From the NCBI GenBank assembly GCA_024402695.1, contig JAKSTG010000013.1:1-64000 (forward strand): a stretch of DNA of 64,000 bases. Direction: 5' to 3'. The notes under the pieces were generated by a model, which ran no database searches, had not been told where the DNA came from, and was given only the letters and a program-made list of their open reading frames with translations. The DNA comes from Treponema sp. Lineage in GTDB: Bacteria; Spirochaetota; Spirochaetia; Treponematales; Treponemataceae. This document shows positions 54,668 to 63,970 of this stretch, piece by piece. Within the stretch, counting starts at the first letter, position 1; each line of letters starts with the position of its first letter. The position numbers were made by a program, and so were the translations under genes.

Positions 54668-57514
54668 TTATTTCTCCAGTACTTCCTTAAGGAATCGTCC
54701 AGTATGAGATTCTTTACATTTTACGACTTTTTCCGGAGTTCCAGAAATAATTACATTTCCTCCACGGAAACCGCCTTCAGGACCGATATCAATAATATGA
54801 TCACACTGAGCAATAACGTCCAGGTTATGTTCAATCATAAGAACTGTATTTCCCTGATCAACAAGGCGCTGGATAACAGACATAAGCTGCTTAACATCGG
54901 CAAAATGAAGACCTGTTGTAGGTTCATCCATAATGTAAAGTGTCTTTCCTGTAGAAGTACGGGCAAGTTCATTAGCAAGCTTAACGCGCTGGGCTTCGCC
55001 GCCTGACAGAGTAAGTGCAGATTGTCCAAGCTGAATATATCCAAGACCTACCGATTTGAGAGTTTCAAGTTTTCTTGAAATATGAGGAATGCTAACAAAG
55101 AATTCACAGGCTTCATCAATTGTCATGTTCAAAACATCATTGATGTTTTTGCCCTTATAGCAAACTTCAAGAGTTTCACGGTTAAAGCGTTTCCCGCCAC
55201 AGACATCACAGACAATGTAAACGTCAGGAAGAAAGTTCATTTCAATAACTTTTGTACCGTCTCCAGAACAGGCTTCACAACGACCGCCTTTCACATTGAA
55301 GCTGAAACGTCCTTTAGCATAACCACGGCTTTTTGATTCAGGAAGGCTTGCGAACAAATCTCGGATTGCATCAAAGACTCCGATATAAGTTGCAGGATTT
55401 GAGCGAGGGCTTCTACCAATAGGACTCTGGTCAATATTTATAACTTTATCAATATGTTCAAAACCGGTTACTCCGTCGCATGCGCCTACATCATATTTTG
55501 TGCGCATAACTTTATTTGAAAGTGCCGGATAAAGAATATCGCTCATAAGAGTTGATTTTCCTGAACCAGAGACTCCAGTAATACAAGTGAAAGTTCCAAG
55601 AGGGAAATCAATATCAATGTTCTTAAGGTTGTGTTCTTTTGCACCTTTTACAGAAATAACCTTACCGTTTCCTTTTCTTCTTTCAGATGGAATTTCCATT
55701 CGGAGAGTACCTGCAAGATACTGACCTGTAAGACTTTCCTTTACTTTTGAAACTTCTTCAGGAGTTCCTGCGGCCACAACTTTTCCGCCGTGAACCCCAG
55801 CAGCAGGACCAATATCAATAAGATAGTCTGCAGTGCGGAGAGTCTGTTCATCGTGTTCAACAACAATAACAGTATTTCCAATATCACGGAGAGTTGTAAG
55901 AGTATCGATAAGACGCTGGTTATCTCTCTGATGAAGACCGATTGAAGGTTCATCAAGAATATACATAACGCCACAAAGAGCCGAGCCAATCTGAGTTGCA
56001 AGACGAATACGCTGAGCTTCGCCGCCTGACAGGGTTTCGGCCGCCCGTTCAAGAGTAAGATAATCAAGTCCAACATTCTGAAGGAAGTGAAGTCGGCTTT
56101 TGATTTCTTTCATAACCTGGCTAGCAATTTTTTCTTCGTTTTCAGAAAGCTGAAGTTTATCGAAAAATTCAATTGATTCAGAAATTGAAAGTTCTGTAAC
56201 TTCGATAATATTTTTTCCACCAACAGTTACACCAAGTGCTTCATTTCGAAGACGCTTTCCATGACAACAGGTACAGGCCTGATGGCTCATGAACTTTTCA
56301 AGATTTGTTTTCATGGCATCGCCCCAGGCTTCCACATAGCGTCGGCGCAGATCTTTCATTACTCCAGGCCATGGTTCATTATATTCACTCATACCTGTTC
56401 CACTCTGCTTGTAGTAGATCCAGTGGAGAGGACGGTCACTTCCATTCATGAGCATGTCATACTGGTATTCATCCAGATCTTTAATAGGAGTATCGAGACC
56501 AAACTGATATTCATCTGCAAGAGCCTGAAGTCTTGTCATATTCCACTGGCTGGTTGGTGCGTAAGGTCCAAGGCCGTGTTCAAGGATGGAAAGAGAGTCA
56601 TCAGGTATAATGAGTTTTTCAGAGAATTCCATCTTTTCGCCAAGACCGGTACATTCCGGACAGGCACCGAATGGATTGTTGAAAGAAAAAAGACGAGGCT
56701 GAAGTTCAGGAATGGAAATACCACAATCAGGACAGGCATTTTTCTGGCTGAAGAAAACTTCAGAATCAGTCTCCTCTCCTTTTTCTCTTTTTGTAACAAT
56801 AATAATTCCGTTACTTGCAGTCAGTGCCGTTTCAATTGAATCCGAAAGACGCTGACGAATATCTTCGCTTTTAACAATTCGGTCAATGATGATTTCGATT
56901 GTATGTTTTTTCTGTTTATCAAGTTTAATTGGATCATCAAGGCTTGCCACAACACCGTCAATTCTGGCACGGACAAAGCCCTGTTTTTTTGCATCATCAA
57001 TAATCTTCTGATGCTCACCTTTTTTCCCGCGAATTACAGGTGAAAGGATCTGCATTTTTGTTCCGTCAGGCCAGTTCATAATTGAATCAATTATCTGGTC
57101 TACGCTTTGTTCACGAATTTCCCTTCCACATTCAGGACAATGGGCATGTCCACAACGGGCAAAAAGAAGACGGTAATAGTCGTAAATCTCTGTGATTGTT
57201 CCTACAGTAGAACGAGGATTTTTGTTTGTAGATTTCTGTTCAATAGAAATAGCAGGTGAAAGACCTTCAATAAGATCAACATCAGGTTTATCCATGGAGC
57301 CTAAAAACTGACGTGCATAAGAAGACAGACTTTCCATGTAACGTCGCTGCCCTTCTGCAAAAAGAGTATCAAAAGCCAGGGAAGATTTACCCGAACCAGA
57401 TAAACCGGAAATTACTACCAGCTTGTTTCTTGGAATTGTAACATCGATATTTTTCAAGTTATGCTCGCGGGCCCCGCGGATAACTATTTTTTCACCATTA
57501 GAAATTTCACCCAT
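54668..57514 (-). CDS. uvrA: Excinuclease ABC subunit A
   Basis: 948 residues, the usual length. Two ABC modules with Walker A GLSGSGKSSLAFDTL and GVSGSGKSTLMSDIL, two ABC signatures (TLSGGEAQRIRLA, TLSGGEAQRVKLA) and zinc clusters (CPECGRE..., CEACSGDG...CDVCGG). It finds bulky DNA lesions with UvrB. It is the first gene of a nine-gene run with gaps of -20 to +19 bases to 42406. A TATAAT box lies 8 bases before the ATG. Confidence 0.97.
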   Translation of the reverse strand: MGEISNGEKIVIRGAREHNLKNIDVTIPRNKLVVISGLSGSGKSSLAFDTLFAEGQRRYMESLSSYARQFLGSMDKPDVDLIEGLSPAISIEQKSTNKNPRSTVGTITEIYDYYRLLFARCGHAHCPECGREIREQSVDQIIDSIMNWPDGTKMQILSPVIRGKKGEHQKIIDDAKKQGFVRARIDGVVASLDDPIKLDKQKKHTIEIIIDRIVKSEDIRQRLSDSIETALTASNGIIIVTKREKGEETDSEVFFSQKNACPDCGISIPELQPRLFSFNNPFGACPECTGLGEKMEFSEKLIIPDDSLSILEHGLGPYAPTSQWNMTRLQALADEYQFGLDTPIKDLDEYQYDMLMNGSDRPLHWIYYKQSGTGMSEYNEPWPGVMKDLRRRYVEAWGDAMKTNLEKFMSHQACTCCHGKRLRNEALGVTVGGKNIIEVTELSISESIEFFDKLQLSENEEKIASQVMKEIKSRLHFLQNVGLDYLTLERAAETLSGGEAQRIRLATQIGSALCGVMYILDEPSIGLHQRDNQRLIDTLTTLRDIGNTVIVVEHDEQTLRTADYLIDIGPAAGVHGGKVVAAGTPEEVSKVKESLTGQYLAGTLRMEIPSERRKGNGKVISVKGAKEHNLKNIDIDFPLGTFTCITGVSGSGKSTLMSDILYPALSNKVMRTKYDVGACDGVTGFEHIDKVINIDQSPIGRSPRSNPATYIGVFDAIRDLFASLPESKSRGYAKGRFSFNVKGGRCEACSGDGTKVIEMNFLPDVYIVCDVCGGKRFNRETLEVCYKGKNINDVLNMTIDEACEFFVSIPHISRKLETLKSVGLGYIQLGQSALTLSGGEAQRVKLANELARTSTGKTLYIMDEPTTGLHFADVKQLMSVIQRLVDQGNTVLMIEHNLDVIAQCDHIIDIGPEGGFRGGNVIISGTPEKVVKCKESHTGRFLKEVLEK

Positions 57515-57522
57515 ATCCTACT

Positions 57523-57551
57523 ATTATACTGAAAATCCAAGGTCTCTACAA
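57523..57551 (-). promoter_or_regulatory. uvrA operon promoter, probably leaderless
   Basis: On the minus strand TTGTAG and a perfect TATAAT with 17-base spacing. The -10 box ends 8 bases before the ATG, placing the start of transcription at or within a base or two of it. The 100 bases beyond (57545-57650) are almost free of G on the plus strand and contain no gene. Confidence 0.65.
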
Positions 57552-57638
57552 ACTTTCTTTCACAAACAGAACTCTTAAACCTAAAACTCTCCCACATACA
57601 AAAATCCAACACCTCAACAAAACATTTACACTTTAAAA

Positions 57639-57685
57639 CAAAAAAAACTTCCCATACGGTGCTCTCGCCTCATACAGGAAGTTTT
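57639..57685 (-). terminator. guaB terminator
   Basis: On the minus strand a 9-bp stem (AAAACTTCC/GGAAGTTTT, 24-base loop) is followed by T-rich sequence, about 48 bases after the guaB stop. Confidence 0.75.
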
Positions 57686-57732
57686 CACATACAGAATAAT
57701 TATTCCTTATTCCATATTACTTAATTTAAGTC

Positions 57733-59238
57733 TTAGTTAGCTTTTATAGAGTTCTTTACAACAACGTCGTGTGCGCCACCTTCACGGAGACTTGCGGCAC
57801 TAACGAGTGTAATCTTAGCTTTTTCCTGAAGTTCAGGAATTGTAACAACACCACAGTTACACATTGTGTGAATAACTTTTGCTGTTGTTGTAGCTACGTT
57901 GTCGTGAAGTGAACCGGCGTAAGGAACGTATGAATCAACACCTTCTTCGAAGGCCATTCCTTTCTTTCCACCAAGGTCATAGCGCTGCCAGTTACGGGCA
58001 CGGTTAGAACCTTCACCCCAGTATTCTTTTACGTAGTTGCCGTTTACGATAAGTTTGTTTGTTGGAGATTCATCGAAACGTGCGAAGTAACGTCCAAGCA
58101 TAACAAAGTCAGCACCCATAGCAAGAGCCAGAGTGATATGGTAATCGTGAACGATACCACCGTCAGAACAGATAGGAATATAAATACCTGTCTTTTTGAA
58201 GTATTCATCACGGGCTTTAGCAACTTCGATTGTAGCTGTAGCCTGTCCGCGTCCAATACCTTTCTGTTCACGAGTGATACAGATTGAACCACCACCAATA
58301 CCGATCTTAATGAAGTCTGCACCGGCTTCTGCAAGGAAGTTGAAACCGTCAGCGTCTACAACGTTTCCGGCACCTACTTTTGCATTTGGCCATTTAGCGT
58401 GGATGTCCTGAAGAGCACGTCTCTGCCATTCTGTGAATCCTTCAGAAGAGTCCAGTGTCATAACATCTACACCGGCAGCCAGAAGAGCTGGAACACGTTC
58501 CATATAGTCACGGGTATTGATACCGGCACCTACGATGTAGCGTTTCTGTCCGTCAAGAAGTTCATTTGGATTAAGTGTGTGAGCTGCAGCATCTTTACGG
58601 AATACGAAAGCAACCAGACATCCTTTTTCGTCTACAATTGGAAGCTGATTGATTTTGTTTGCCCAGATCATTTCGTTAGCTTCTTCAAGAGTGATTCCCT
58701 GTTTTGCAAGAACCAGGTCTTTGAGAGCTGTCATATATTCAGAAACTTTTGCGTTATCAGCAACATGTCCCATGCGGAAGTCACGTTCTGTGATAATACC
58801 TACAAGCTTACCGTCAGATTCACCGTTTTCTGTAACAGCTACAGTTGAGTGACCTGTTGCTTCGATTTTTTCAACCAGTTCTGTAAGAGTTGCGTCAGGG
58901 CGAATGTTTGTATCAGATGAAACGAAGCCTGCTTTGTAAGCTTTAACGCGGGCAACCATAGCGGCCTGATCTTCGATTGTCTGAGAACCGTAGATGAAAG
59001 AAATTCCACCTTCTTTTGCAAGGGCAACAGCCAGTTTGTCATCAGAAACAGCCTGCATAACAGCACTGGTCATAGGAATGTTCATTGTAAGAGGACAAGC
59101 TTCACCGGCAGCCTTGTTGTATCTTACAACAGGAGTTTTCAGTGAAACGTTAGCAGGAATACAGTCTGCAGATGTAAATCCAGGTACCAGAAGGTATTCG
59201 TCAAATGTGTGTGATGGTTCATCAAAAAAGAATGCCAT
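57733..59238 (-). CDS. guaB: IMP dehydrogenase
   Basis: 501 residues from the ATG at 59238 (AGGAG seven bases upstream; an upstream in-frame codon lies in the leader hairpin). Contains two CBS domains (about 95-220) inserted in the barrel, the catalytic loop [13 protein letters not shown] (Cys) and GRGQ, and a [13 protein letters not shown] segment. It oxidises IMP to XMP, the first step to GMP, with NAD. Downstream of purA, with a 208-base structured spacer between the two. Confidence 0.93.
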   Translation of the reverse strand: MAFFFDEPSHTFDEYLLVPGFTSADCIPANVSLKTPVVRYNKAAGEACPLTMNIPMTSAVMQAVSDDKLAVALAKEGGISFIYGSQTIEDQAAMVARVKAYKAGFVSSDTNIRPDATLTELVEKIEATGHSTVAVTENGESDGKLVGIITERDFRMGHVADNAKVSEYMTALKDLVLAKQGITLEEANEMIWANKINQLPIVDEKGCLVAFVFRKDAAAHTLNPNELLDGQKRYIVGAGINTRDYMERVPALLAAGVDVMTLDSSEGFTEWQRRALQDIHAKWPNAKVGAGNVVDADGFNFLAEAGADFIKIGIGGGSICITREQKGIGRGQATATIEVAKARDEYFKKTGIYIPICSDGGIVHDYHITLALAMGADFVMLGRYFARFDESPTNKLIVNGNYVKEYWGEGSNRARNWQRYDLGGKKGMAFEEGVDSYVPYAGSLHDNVATTTAKVIHTMCNCGVVTIPELQEKAKITLVSAASLREGGAHDVVVKNSIKAN

Positions 59239-59248
59239 AAGTTCTCCT

Positions 59249-59436
59249 AAAAAAAAGAGCATTTGAATTGTACAAAATCCAAAAGTGCTTTTTTTTTACA
59301 CCCCCAACGGAGGTGCTCTATGTATTTATAGAGGGATCAGCATAAGCGGATCCAATATTTACTTGGATGTAATGAAATGTAATTTCAGTACTATATAATT
59401 TTCTAAGGCTTTATACAAGGGGTTGCCCCCTTGTAT
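59249..59436 (-). promoter_or_regulatory. Hairpin array between purA and guaB with terminal U-tract before the guaB ribosome site
   Basis: Seven hairpins nearly cover the spacer. In minus-strand order: ATACAAGGGG/CCCCTTGTAT with a 4-base loop (59413-59436), TGAAAT/ATTTCA (59373-59387), ATCCAA/TTGGAT (59350-59368), GGATC/GATCC (59334-59353), CTCTAT/ATAGAG (59316-59333), CACCTCC/GGGGGTG (59299-59315, one G-U) and a long AT-rich stem with T-run (59249-59297). The last is a plausible terminator placed immediately before AGGAG of guaB. The 3' arm of the fifth hairpin (AGAGCA) can also pair with TGCTCT in the terminator, offering an antiterminator. Confidence 0.7.
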
Positions 59437-59446
59437 TCCTTATTAC

Positions 59447-60724
59447 TTATTTGTAGATGATGTCTTCGCGTGAAGGACCGTTTGAAATCATTGTGATTGG
59501 GAAACCAATGTGCTTTTCAATGAATTCAATGTAGTTGCGGCAGTTTTCTGGAAGATCTTCATACTTCTTGATTCCGCGGATATCGCATTTCCAACCAGGA
59601 AGTTTTTCAAAAACAGGCTTACATTTTTCAAGTTTGCTTGTTACAGGGAAGTCTGTTGTTACTTTTCCGTCCAGTTCGTAACCAACACACACTGGGATTT
59701 CATCCAGGTAGCCAAGAACATCAAGCACTGTAAGAGCAACGTCTGTTGCGCTCTGGAGGCGGCATCCGTATTTAGAAGCAACACAGTCATACCAACCCAT
59801 GCGGCGTGGACGACCAGTTGTTGCACCGTATTCACCACCATCACCACCACGGCGGCGAAGTTCATCAGCTTCATCACCGAAGATTTCAGAAACGAAAGCA
59901 CCAGCCCCTACAGCTGAAGAGTATGCTTTAGAAACAGCAACGATTTTCTTGATTTCGTATGGTGGAACACCAGCACCGATTGCACCGTATGCAGCCAGTG
60001 TAGAAGAAGAAGTAACCATTGGATAAATACCGTGGTCTGTATCTTTCATTGTTCCGAGCTGACCTTCAAGAAGAACTGTTTTGTTCTGTTTGAGGGCATC
60101 CCACAGGTAAGCAGCTGTATCGCAAACATGTGGTTCAACCATTTTCTTGTAAGTCATGAGAGTTTCGAAAAGTTCTGTTTCGTTGATTGGATCTTTGTGA
60201 TAAAGGTTTACCAGAGTTGCATTCTTGATTTCAGCAACCTTTTTGATGTGGGCTTTAAGAGATTCTTCATCTCCGAAAAGTTCACTTACCTGGAAACCGA
60301 TTTTTGAGTATTTGTCTGAATAGAAAGGAGCGATTCCCGATTTTGTAGAACCGTAACTTGCTTTACCAAGTCTTTCTTCTTCGTATTCATCAAATTTAAT
60401 ATGATAAGGCATAACAATCTGTGCGCGGTCTGAAACCAGAAGTTTAGGAGCCGGAACACCTTTTGAAACAACTTCATTGTATTCTTTGAACAGACGAGGA
60501 ATATCAAGAGCAACACCGTTACCGATAATGCTTGTTGTATGTTCGTAGAAAACTCCGCTTGGAAGTGTGTGAAGAGCGAACTTACCGTATTTGTTTACGA
60601 TTGTGTGTCCAGCATTGGCACCACCCTGAAAGCGAACAACGATGTCTGCATCCTGAGCCATCATGTCTGTGATTTTTCCTTTTCCTTCATCACCCCAGTT
60701 TGCACCGACGATTGCTTTTACCAT
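59447..60724 (-). CDS. purA: Adenylosuccinate synthetase
   Basis: 425 residues. Motifs: GANWGDEGKGKITD (P-loop region and catalytic Asp), GGANAGHTIV (catalytic His), GPxxR-like SKYGCRLQSATDVALT and TGRPRRMGWYD, and SNGPSREDII at the C-terminus. It couples IMP and aspartate with GTP, the first step to AMP. It is upstream of guaB, so both branches of IMP use lie together. A GAGG site precedes the ATG. Confidence 0.97.
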   Translation of the reverse strand: MVKAIVGANWGDEGKGKITDMMAQDADIVVRFQGGANAGHTIVNKYGKFALHTLPSGVFYEHTTSIIGNGVALDIPRLFKEYNEVVSKGVPAPKLLVSDRAQIVMPYHIKFDEYEEERLGKASYGSTKSGIAPFYSDKYSKIGFQVSELFGDEESLKAHIKKVAEIKNATLVNLYHKDPINETELFETLMTYKKMVEPHVCDTAAYLWDALKQNKTVLLEGQLGTMKDTDHGIYPMVTSSSTLAAYGAIGAGVPPYEIKKIVAVSKAYSSAVGAGAFVSEIFGDEADELRRRGGDGGEYGATTGRPRRMGWYDCVASKYGCRLQSATDVALTVLDVLGYLDEIPVCVGYELDGKVTTDFPVTSKLEKCKPVFEKLPGWKCDIRGIKKYEDLPENCRNYIEFIEKHIGFPITMISNGPSREDIIYK

Positions 60725-60776
60725 TTTAAGGCCTCTGAATAATTATAGATTGATTCATGGTCAAAATAAGACCACA

Positions 60777-60806
60777 AATATAATGGTATTTTATCAGATT
60801 TTCCAA
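60777..60806 (-). promoter_or_regulatory. purA promoter
   Basis: On the minus strand TTGGAA and TATATT separated by 18 bases, giving a leader of about 45 bases. Confidence 0.5.
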
Positions 60807-60838
60807 AATGATTAAATATCTTTCGAAAAAAAGACATG

Positions 60839-60868
60839 TAGACAAATTCCCCTATTTTTAGTTAAATA
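60839..60868 (+). promoter_or_regulatory. Possible promoter of the mini-ORF/mgtE transcript
   Basis: TAGACA and TAAATA separated by 18 bases; the next 30 bases lead into the strong ribosome site at 60885-60892. The -10 box is poor. Confidence 0.35.
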
Positions 60869-60900
60869 AGACTAATTCAATTATAAGGAGGTAGACCAAT

Positions 60901-60975
60901 ATGAGTAATCCTGGCGGTGACGCGAGTATGCTCGATGTTCCTTTATGCGGCTGCTTCCTTAATATCTTAGGCTAA
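60901..60975 (+). CDS. 24-residue mini-ORF in the mgtE leader
   Basis: ATG at 60901, preceded by AAGGAGGT (60885-60892, 8 bases spacing), the best ribosome site in the whole window. The peptide has 24 residues: it begins MSNPGGDAS and ends with LCGCFLNILG, with Cys16 and Cys18. TAA ends it at 60975, 117 bases before mgtE. A CGAG/CTCG hairpin lies inside it. It could be a leader peptide that senses translation speed for mgtE, or a small secreted or membrane-active peptide. No database name known to me. Confidence 0.55.
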   Translation: MSNPGGDASMLDVPLCGCFLNILG

Positions 60976-61092
60976 AATCCCACATAAAAGGTTCATCGAA
61001 TTCCTCAGAAAGCAGTTCTGCCTGGCAGTTGTCAATTGCCGGTCGCATTAATTTCTGCACATCCAATTTAGAATTGTTATTTGGAGTAATCC
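60976..61092 (+). promoter_or_regulatory. Structured leader between the mini-ORF and mgtE
   Basis: Contains CAGAA/TTCTG (61006-61020) and GGCAGTT/AATTGCC (61024-61040, one G-U) hairpins, then a single-stranded stretch up to GGAG before mgtE. I cannot match it to the M-box consensus, and there is no terminator T-run. It may still control mgtE at translation or by a Mg-linked mechanism. Confidence 0.4.
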
Positions 61093-62490
61093 ATGGAACC
61101 AGAAACACTGATTGACGAAGAATCACGCATCGAAACCATCATCCAGATCATTACAGGAAATTTCCTGGATGAAGAGATTCGCGATGCCTTAAATGACTAC
61201 CACGAAAGCGATATTGCCGACGCCCTTCAGAAACTTGATGAAGAAGGACGTAAAAAAATATACCGTATCCTTGGAACTGACAAAGTTTCAGAAATCTTCA
61301 CTTACATTGATGACGTAGCAGATTACCTTCAGGAAATCACACCTGAAGAAGCCGCTGACGTTCTTGAAAGCATGGACGCCGACGAAGCCGTAGACGCCCT
61401 TGAAGATTTTGAAAATGAAGAAGAACGTGATCAGATCATCAGCCTCATGGATTCCGAAGCAAAGCAGGATATCCGCCTCATCAATTCCTACGAAGATGAT
61501 GAAATCGGTTCCAAGATGACAACAAACTTCATCATCATTGCCCAGGACTTTTCTGTAAAAGAAGCCATGAGAAGTCTTTGTGCCCAGGCCGAAGACAATG
61601 ACAACATCAACACAATTTATGTCCACGATGAAGACGACAATTACTGCGGTGCCATTGAATTAAAAGACCTTATCCGTGCAAGGGAAACAAAACCTCTTGA
61701 AGATATAATCCAGAAAAATTATCCAAGCATTAACGCAAAAGATAAAATCAGCGAAGTTATTGAACAGCTGAAAGACTACGCCGAAGACTCTATTCCTGTT
61801 CTTAATGAATACCGTGAAGTTATCGGGGTAATCACTTCTGAACAGCTGGTTGAAGCAGTTGATGATGAACTTGGTGATGACTACGCTAAACTTGCGGGTC
61901 TTTCTGCAGAGGAAGACCTGAACGAACCTCTCCGTGACAGCATGAAGAAACGCCTGCCTTGGCTGGTACTTCTGCTTTTCCTTGGAATGGGAGTTTCTTC
62001 AGTTGTAGGTGTATTTGAAAGTCTGGTTGCCCAGGTTGCAATCATTGTAAGTTTCCAGAGCCTTATTCTTGGTATGGCCGGAAACGTAGGTACCCAGTCA
62101 CTGGCTGTTACAGTCCGAGTGCTTATGGACGAAAACATTAAGGGAAGCCAGAAGGCCAAGTTCATTCTTAAGGAAATGAAAATCGGATTCTTCAATGGAC
62201 TTCTTCTTGGAATGGTTGCCTTCAGTTTCGTTGGTCTTTACACTCACTTCATTAAAGACCGCACCTGGATTGAAGCCTTCAAAGTTTCCGGTTGTGTAGG
62301 TTCTGCCCTTCTTATGGCCATGACAATTTCAAGTTTTGTTGGTTCTGTTGTTCCAATGGTTTTCCACAAACTTAAAGTTGACCCTGCAGTTGCCTCAGGT
62401 CCCCTCATTACCACAGTCAATGACCTTGTAGCGGTAATCACTTATTACGGCCTTGCAACTCTGTTCCTTATAAAACTTGCAGGACTTTAA
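61093..62490 (+). CDS. mgtE: Magnesium transporter MgtE
   Basis: 465 residues. The N-terminal helical domain (MgtE_N with repeated ADVLESMDADEAVDAL-like units), a CBS pair (about residues 140-265) and five membrane helices with the conserved GMAGNVGTQSLAV pore motif and the ASGPLITTVNDL segment. It passes Mg2+ along its gradient, closed by cytosolic Mg2+ on the N/CBS domains. GGAG is six bases upstream of the ATG. Confidence 0.95.
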   Translation: MEPETLIDEESRIETIIQIITGNFLDEEIRDALNDYHESDIADALQKLDEEGRKKIYRILGTDKVSEIFTYIDDVADYLQEITPEEAADVLESMDADEAVDALEDFENEEERDQIISLMDSEAKQDIRLINSYEDDEIGSKMTTNFIIIAQDFSVKEAMRSLCAQAEDNDNINTIYVHDEDDNYCGAIELKDLIRARETKPLEDIIQKNYPSINAKDKISEVIEQLKDYAEDSIPVLNEYREVIGVITSEQLVEAVDDELGDDYAKLAGLSAEEDLNEPLRDSMKKRLPWLVLLLFLGMGVSSVVGVFESLVAQVAIIVSFQSLILGMAGNVGTQSLAVTVRVLMDENIKGSQKAKFILKEMKIGFFNGLLLGMVAFSFVGLYTHFIKDRTWIEAFKVSGCVGSALLMAMTISSFVGSVVPMVFHKLKVDPAVASGPLITTVNDLVAVITYYGLATLFLIKLAGL

Positions 62491-62503
62491 CCGAAAGATT
62501 TTT

Positions 62504-62532
62504 TTATTGAACTTCAAGTACCGTGTTATACT
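62504..62532 (+). promoter_or_regulatory. Promoter of the GPH symporter gene, probably leaderless
   Basis: TTATTG and TATACT separated by 17 bases. TATACT ends 6 bases before the ATG, and there is no ribosome site. Confidence 0.55.
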
Positions 62533-62538
62533 TATAGC

Positions 62539-63969
62539 ATGACAATTTCTACAAAAACAAAGTGGTCTTATTGTATCGGAGCAACAGGCCGCGACGCTGC
62601 TTACACCCTTGTAAGTATGTTCATTCTTACCTATATCCAGTACACAATGCATCTTACAGTGAGCCAGTTCGCCGTCATTTCCGGCGTCATGGTTGCCTGT
62701 ATGATTTGGGATGCCGTCAATGATCTCCTGATGAGCACCATAATCGAAAACTCCAGATTCAAAAGCGGAAAATTCCGACCTTTCATTTTATGGGGTGCTA
62801 TCCTTAATTCAATCGTAATTCTTTTCATGTTTCTGGTCCGTCCAACAGGCTGGGCTTTTGTAATCTACTACTCTTTCATTTACCTTCTCTGGGGAATGAC
62901 TTATACCGTAAATGACATTGCCTATTGGGGACTTCTACCAAGTCTTTCAAGCGACCAGAAAGAACGGGAATATCTCGTTTCCACCATGGGCATTTTTGTC
63001 TGCATTGGTCAGTTCCTTGTTGCCGGTATCGTACCTGTTGTAATTGCAGGCAACGCAGTTAAAGCTTTCAGAATAACAGCCCTTATTGTGGCTTATGCTT
63101 TTGCAATGTGCCAGCTCCTGACCTATAAAGGGGTAACAGAAACCGAAAGAACAGAAAACAAGAATGAGGTTTCCTTAAAAGCAATGGCTAAAATCCTAGG
63201 CCGTAACGACCAGCTATGCCACATCGGAATAAGCTATATTCTTTTCTGTCTTGGACAGCAGCTTCTTCTTTTACTTGCAGTGAACTTTTTCTATTTTGAA
63301 TTCGGATACTCAAAAAGCGGAGACCTGGTAACAATCTTTACAGTCATGTACGGACTTGGCACTTTACTGGCACAGTTTGTTTTTCCACTTCTTACAAAAA
63401 GATTTTCCAGAACAAAAATAATTTCGTTCTGTATGATTTTGCTTTTTGTCGGATATCTTGTTCTTTTTGCAGTGGGATACTTTCTTCCTAAAAATATACT
63501 CATTATTGATATCACAGGATTTGTAATTTTCCTGTCTCAGGGAATAATGAATCTTGCAATGATTGTCATGGTAAACAACACAATCGAATACGATGAGCTT
63601 AATTACGGAGAACGTCACGATTCAATAATCAGCGCAATCCGTTCTTTTGCTTCAAAACTTTCGGGAGCTTTGAACCAGGGCTGCGCAAGCCTTATTCTGA
63701 TTGTTTCAGGAATCTATGCCGTAAGCCAGAACATTTCAAAACTTGAAGTTGAAATCTCTACAGGCGTTCTGGGAAAGGAGGAAGCTCTTTCTCTGGCAGA
63801 TCAATTCATTTCGCAGGTTGAACCATACCAGACTTTCATTCTGAGACTTGGAATGGTTTTCATTCCCCTTCTTGTAATGTCAGTTTCTTACGTTATAATC
63901 CGCACAAAATACAAGATTGATGAAAAAGAATACGAAAGAATCTGCGAAGAACTGAACAAAGGAAAATAA
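62539..63969 (+). CDS. GPH-family (MelB-like) cation:sugar symporter
   Basis: 476 residues, about 12 membrane helices. WDAVNDLLMSTIIENSRFKSGKFRPF-like segment early on (the DxxND and GKFRP region) and DELNYGERHDSIISAIRSFASKLSGALNQG in the second half are the hallmarks of the glycoside-pentoside-hexuronide family. It probably imports a sugar or glycoside with Na+ or H+. The mgtE stop is 48 bases upstream. Confidence 0.85.
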   Translation: MTISTKTKWSYCIGATGRDAAYTLVSMFILTYIQYTMHLTVSQFAVISGVMVACMIWDAVNDLLMSTIIENSRFKSGKFRPFILWGAILNSIVILFMFLVRPTGWAFVIYYSFIYLLWGMTYTVNDIAYWGLLPSLSSDQKEREYLVSTMGIFVCIGQFLVAGIVPVVIAGNAVKAFRITALIVAYAFAMCQLLTYKGVTETERTENKNEVSLKAMAKILGRNDQLCHIGISYILFCLGQQLLLLLAVNFFYFEFGYSKSGDLVTIFTVMYGLGTLLAQFVFPLLTKRFSRTKIISFCMILLFVGYLVLFAVGYFLPKNILIIDITGFVIFLSQGIMNLAMIVMVNNTIEYDELNYGERHDSIISAIRSFASKLSGALNQGCASLILIVSGIYAVSQNISKLEVEISTGVLGKEEALSLADQFISQVEPYQTFILRLGMVFIPLLVMSVSYVIIRTKYKIDEKEYERICEELNKGK

Positions 63970-63970
63970 C

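Noticed and set aside
57545-57650. G-poor tract between guaB and uvrA as a gene or ncRNA
   Set aside because: No open frame with a ribosome site and no stable stem beside the guaB terminator; it looks like an unstructured spacer.
59249-59436. Known purine (guanine/adenine) riboswitch before guaB
   Set aside because: The conserved junction bases of the purine riboswitch are not present; the region is a row of separate hairpins.
60976-61092. M-box magnesium riboswitch before mgtE
   Set aside because: The conserved M-box core blocks could not be found by eye; only simple hairpins are visible.
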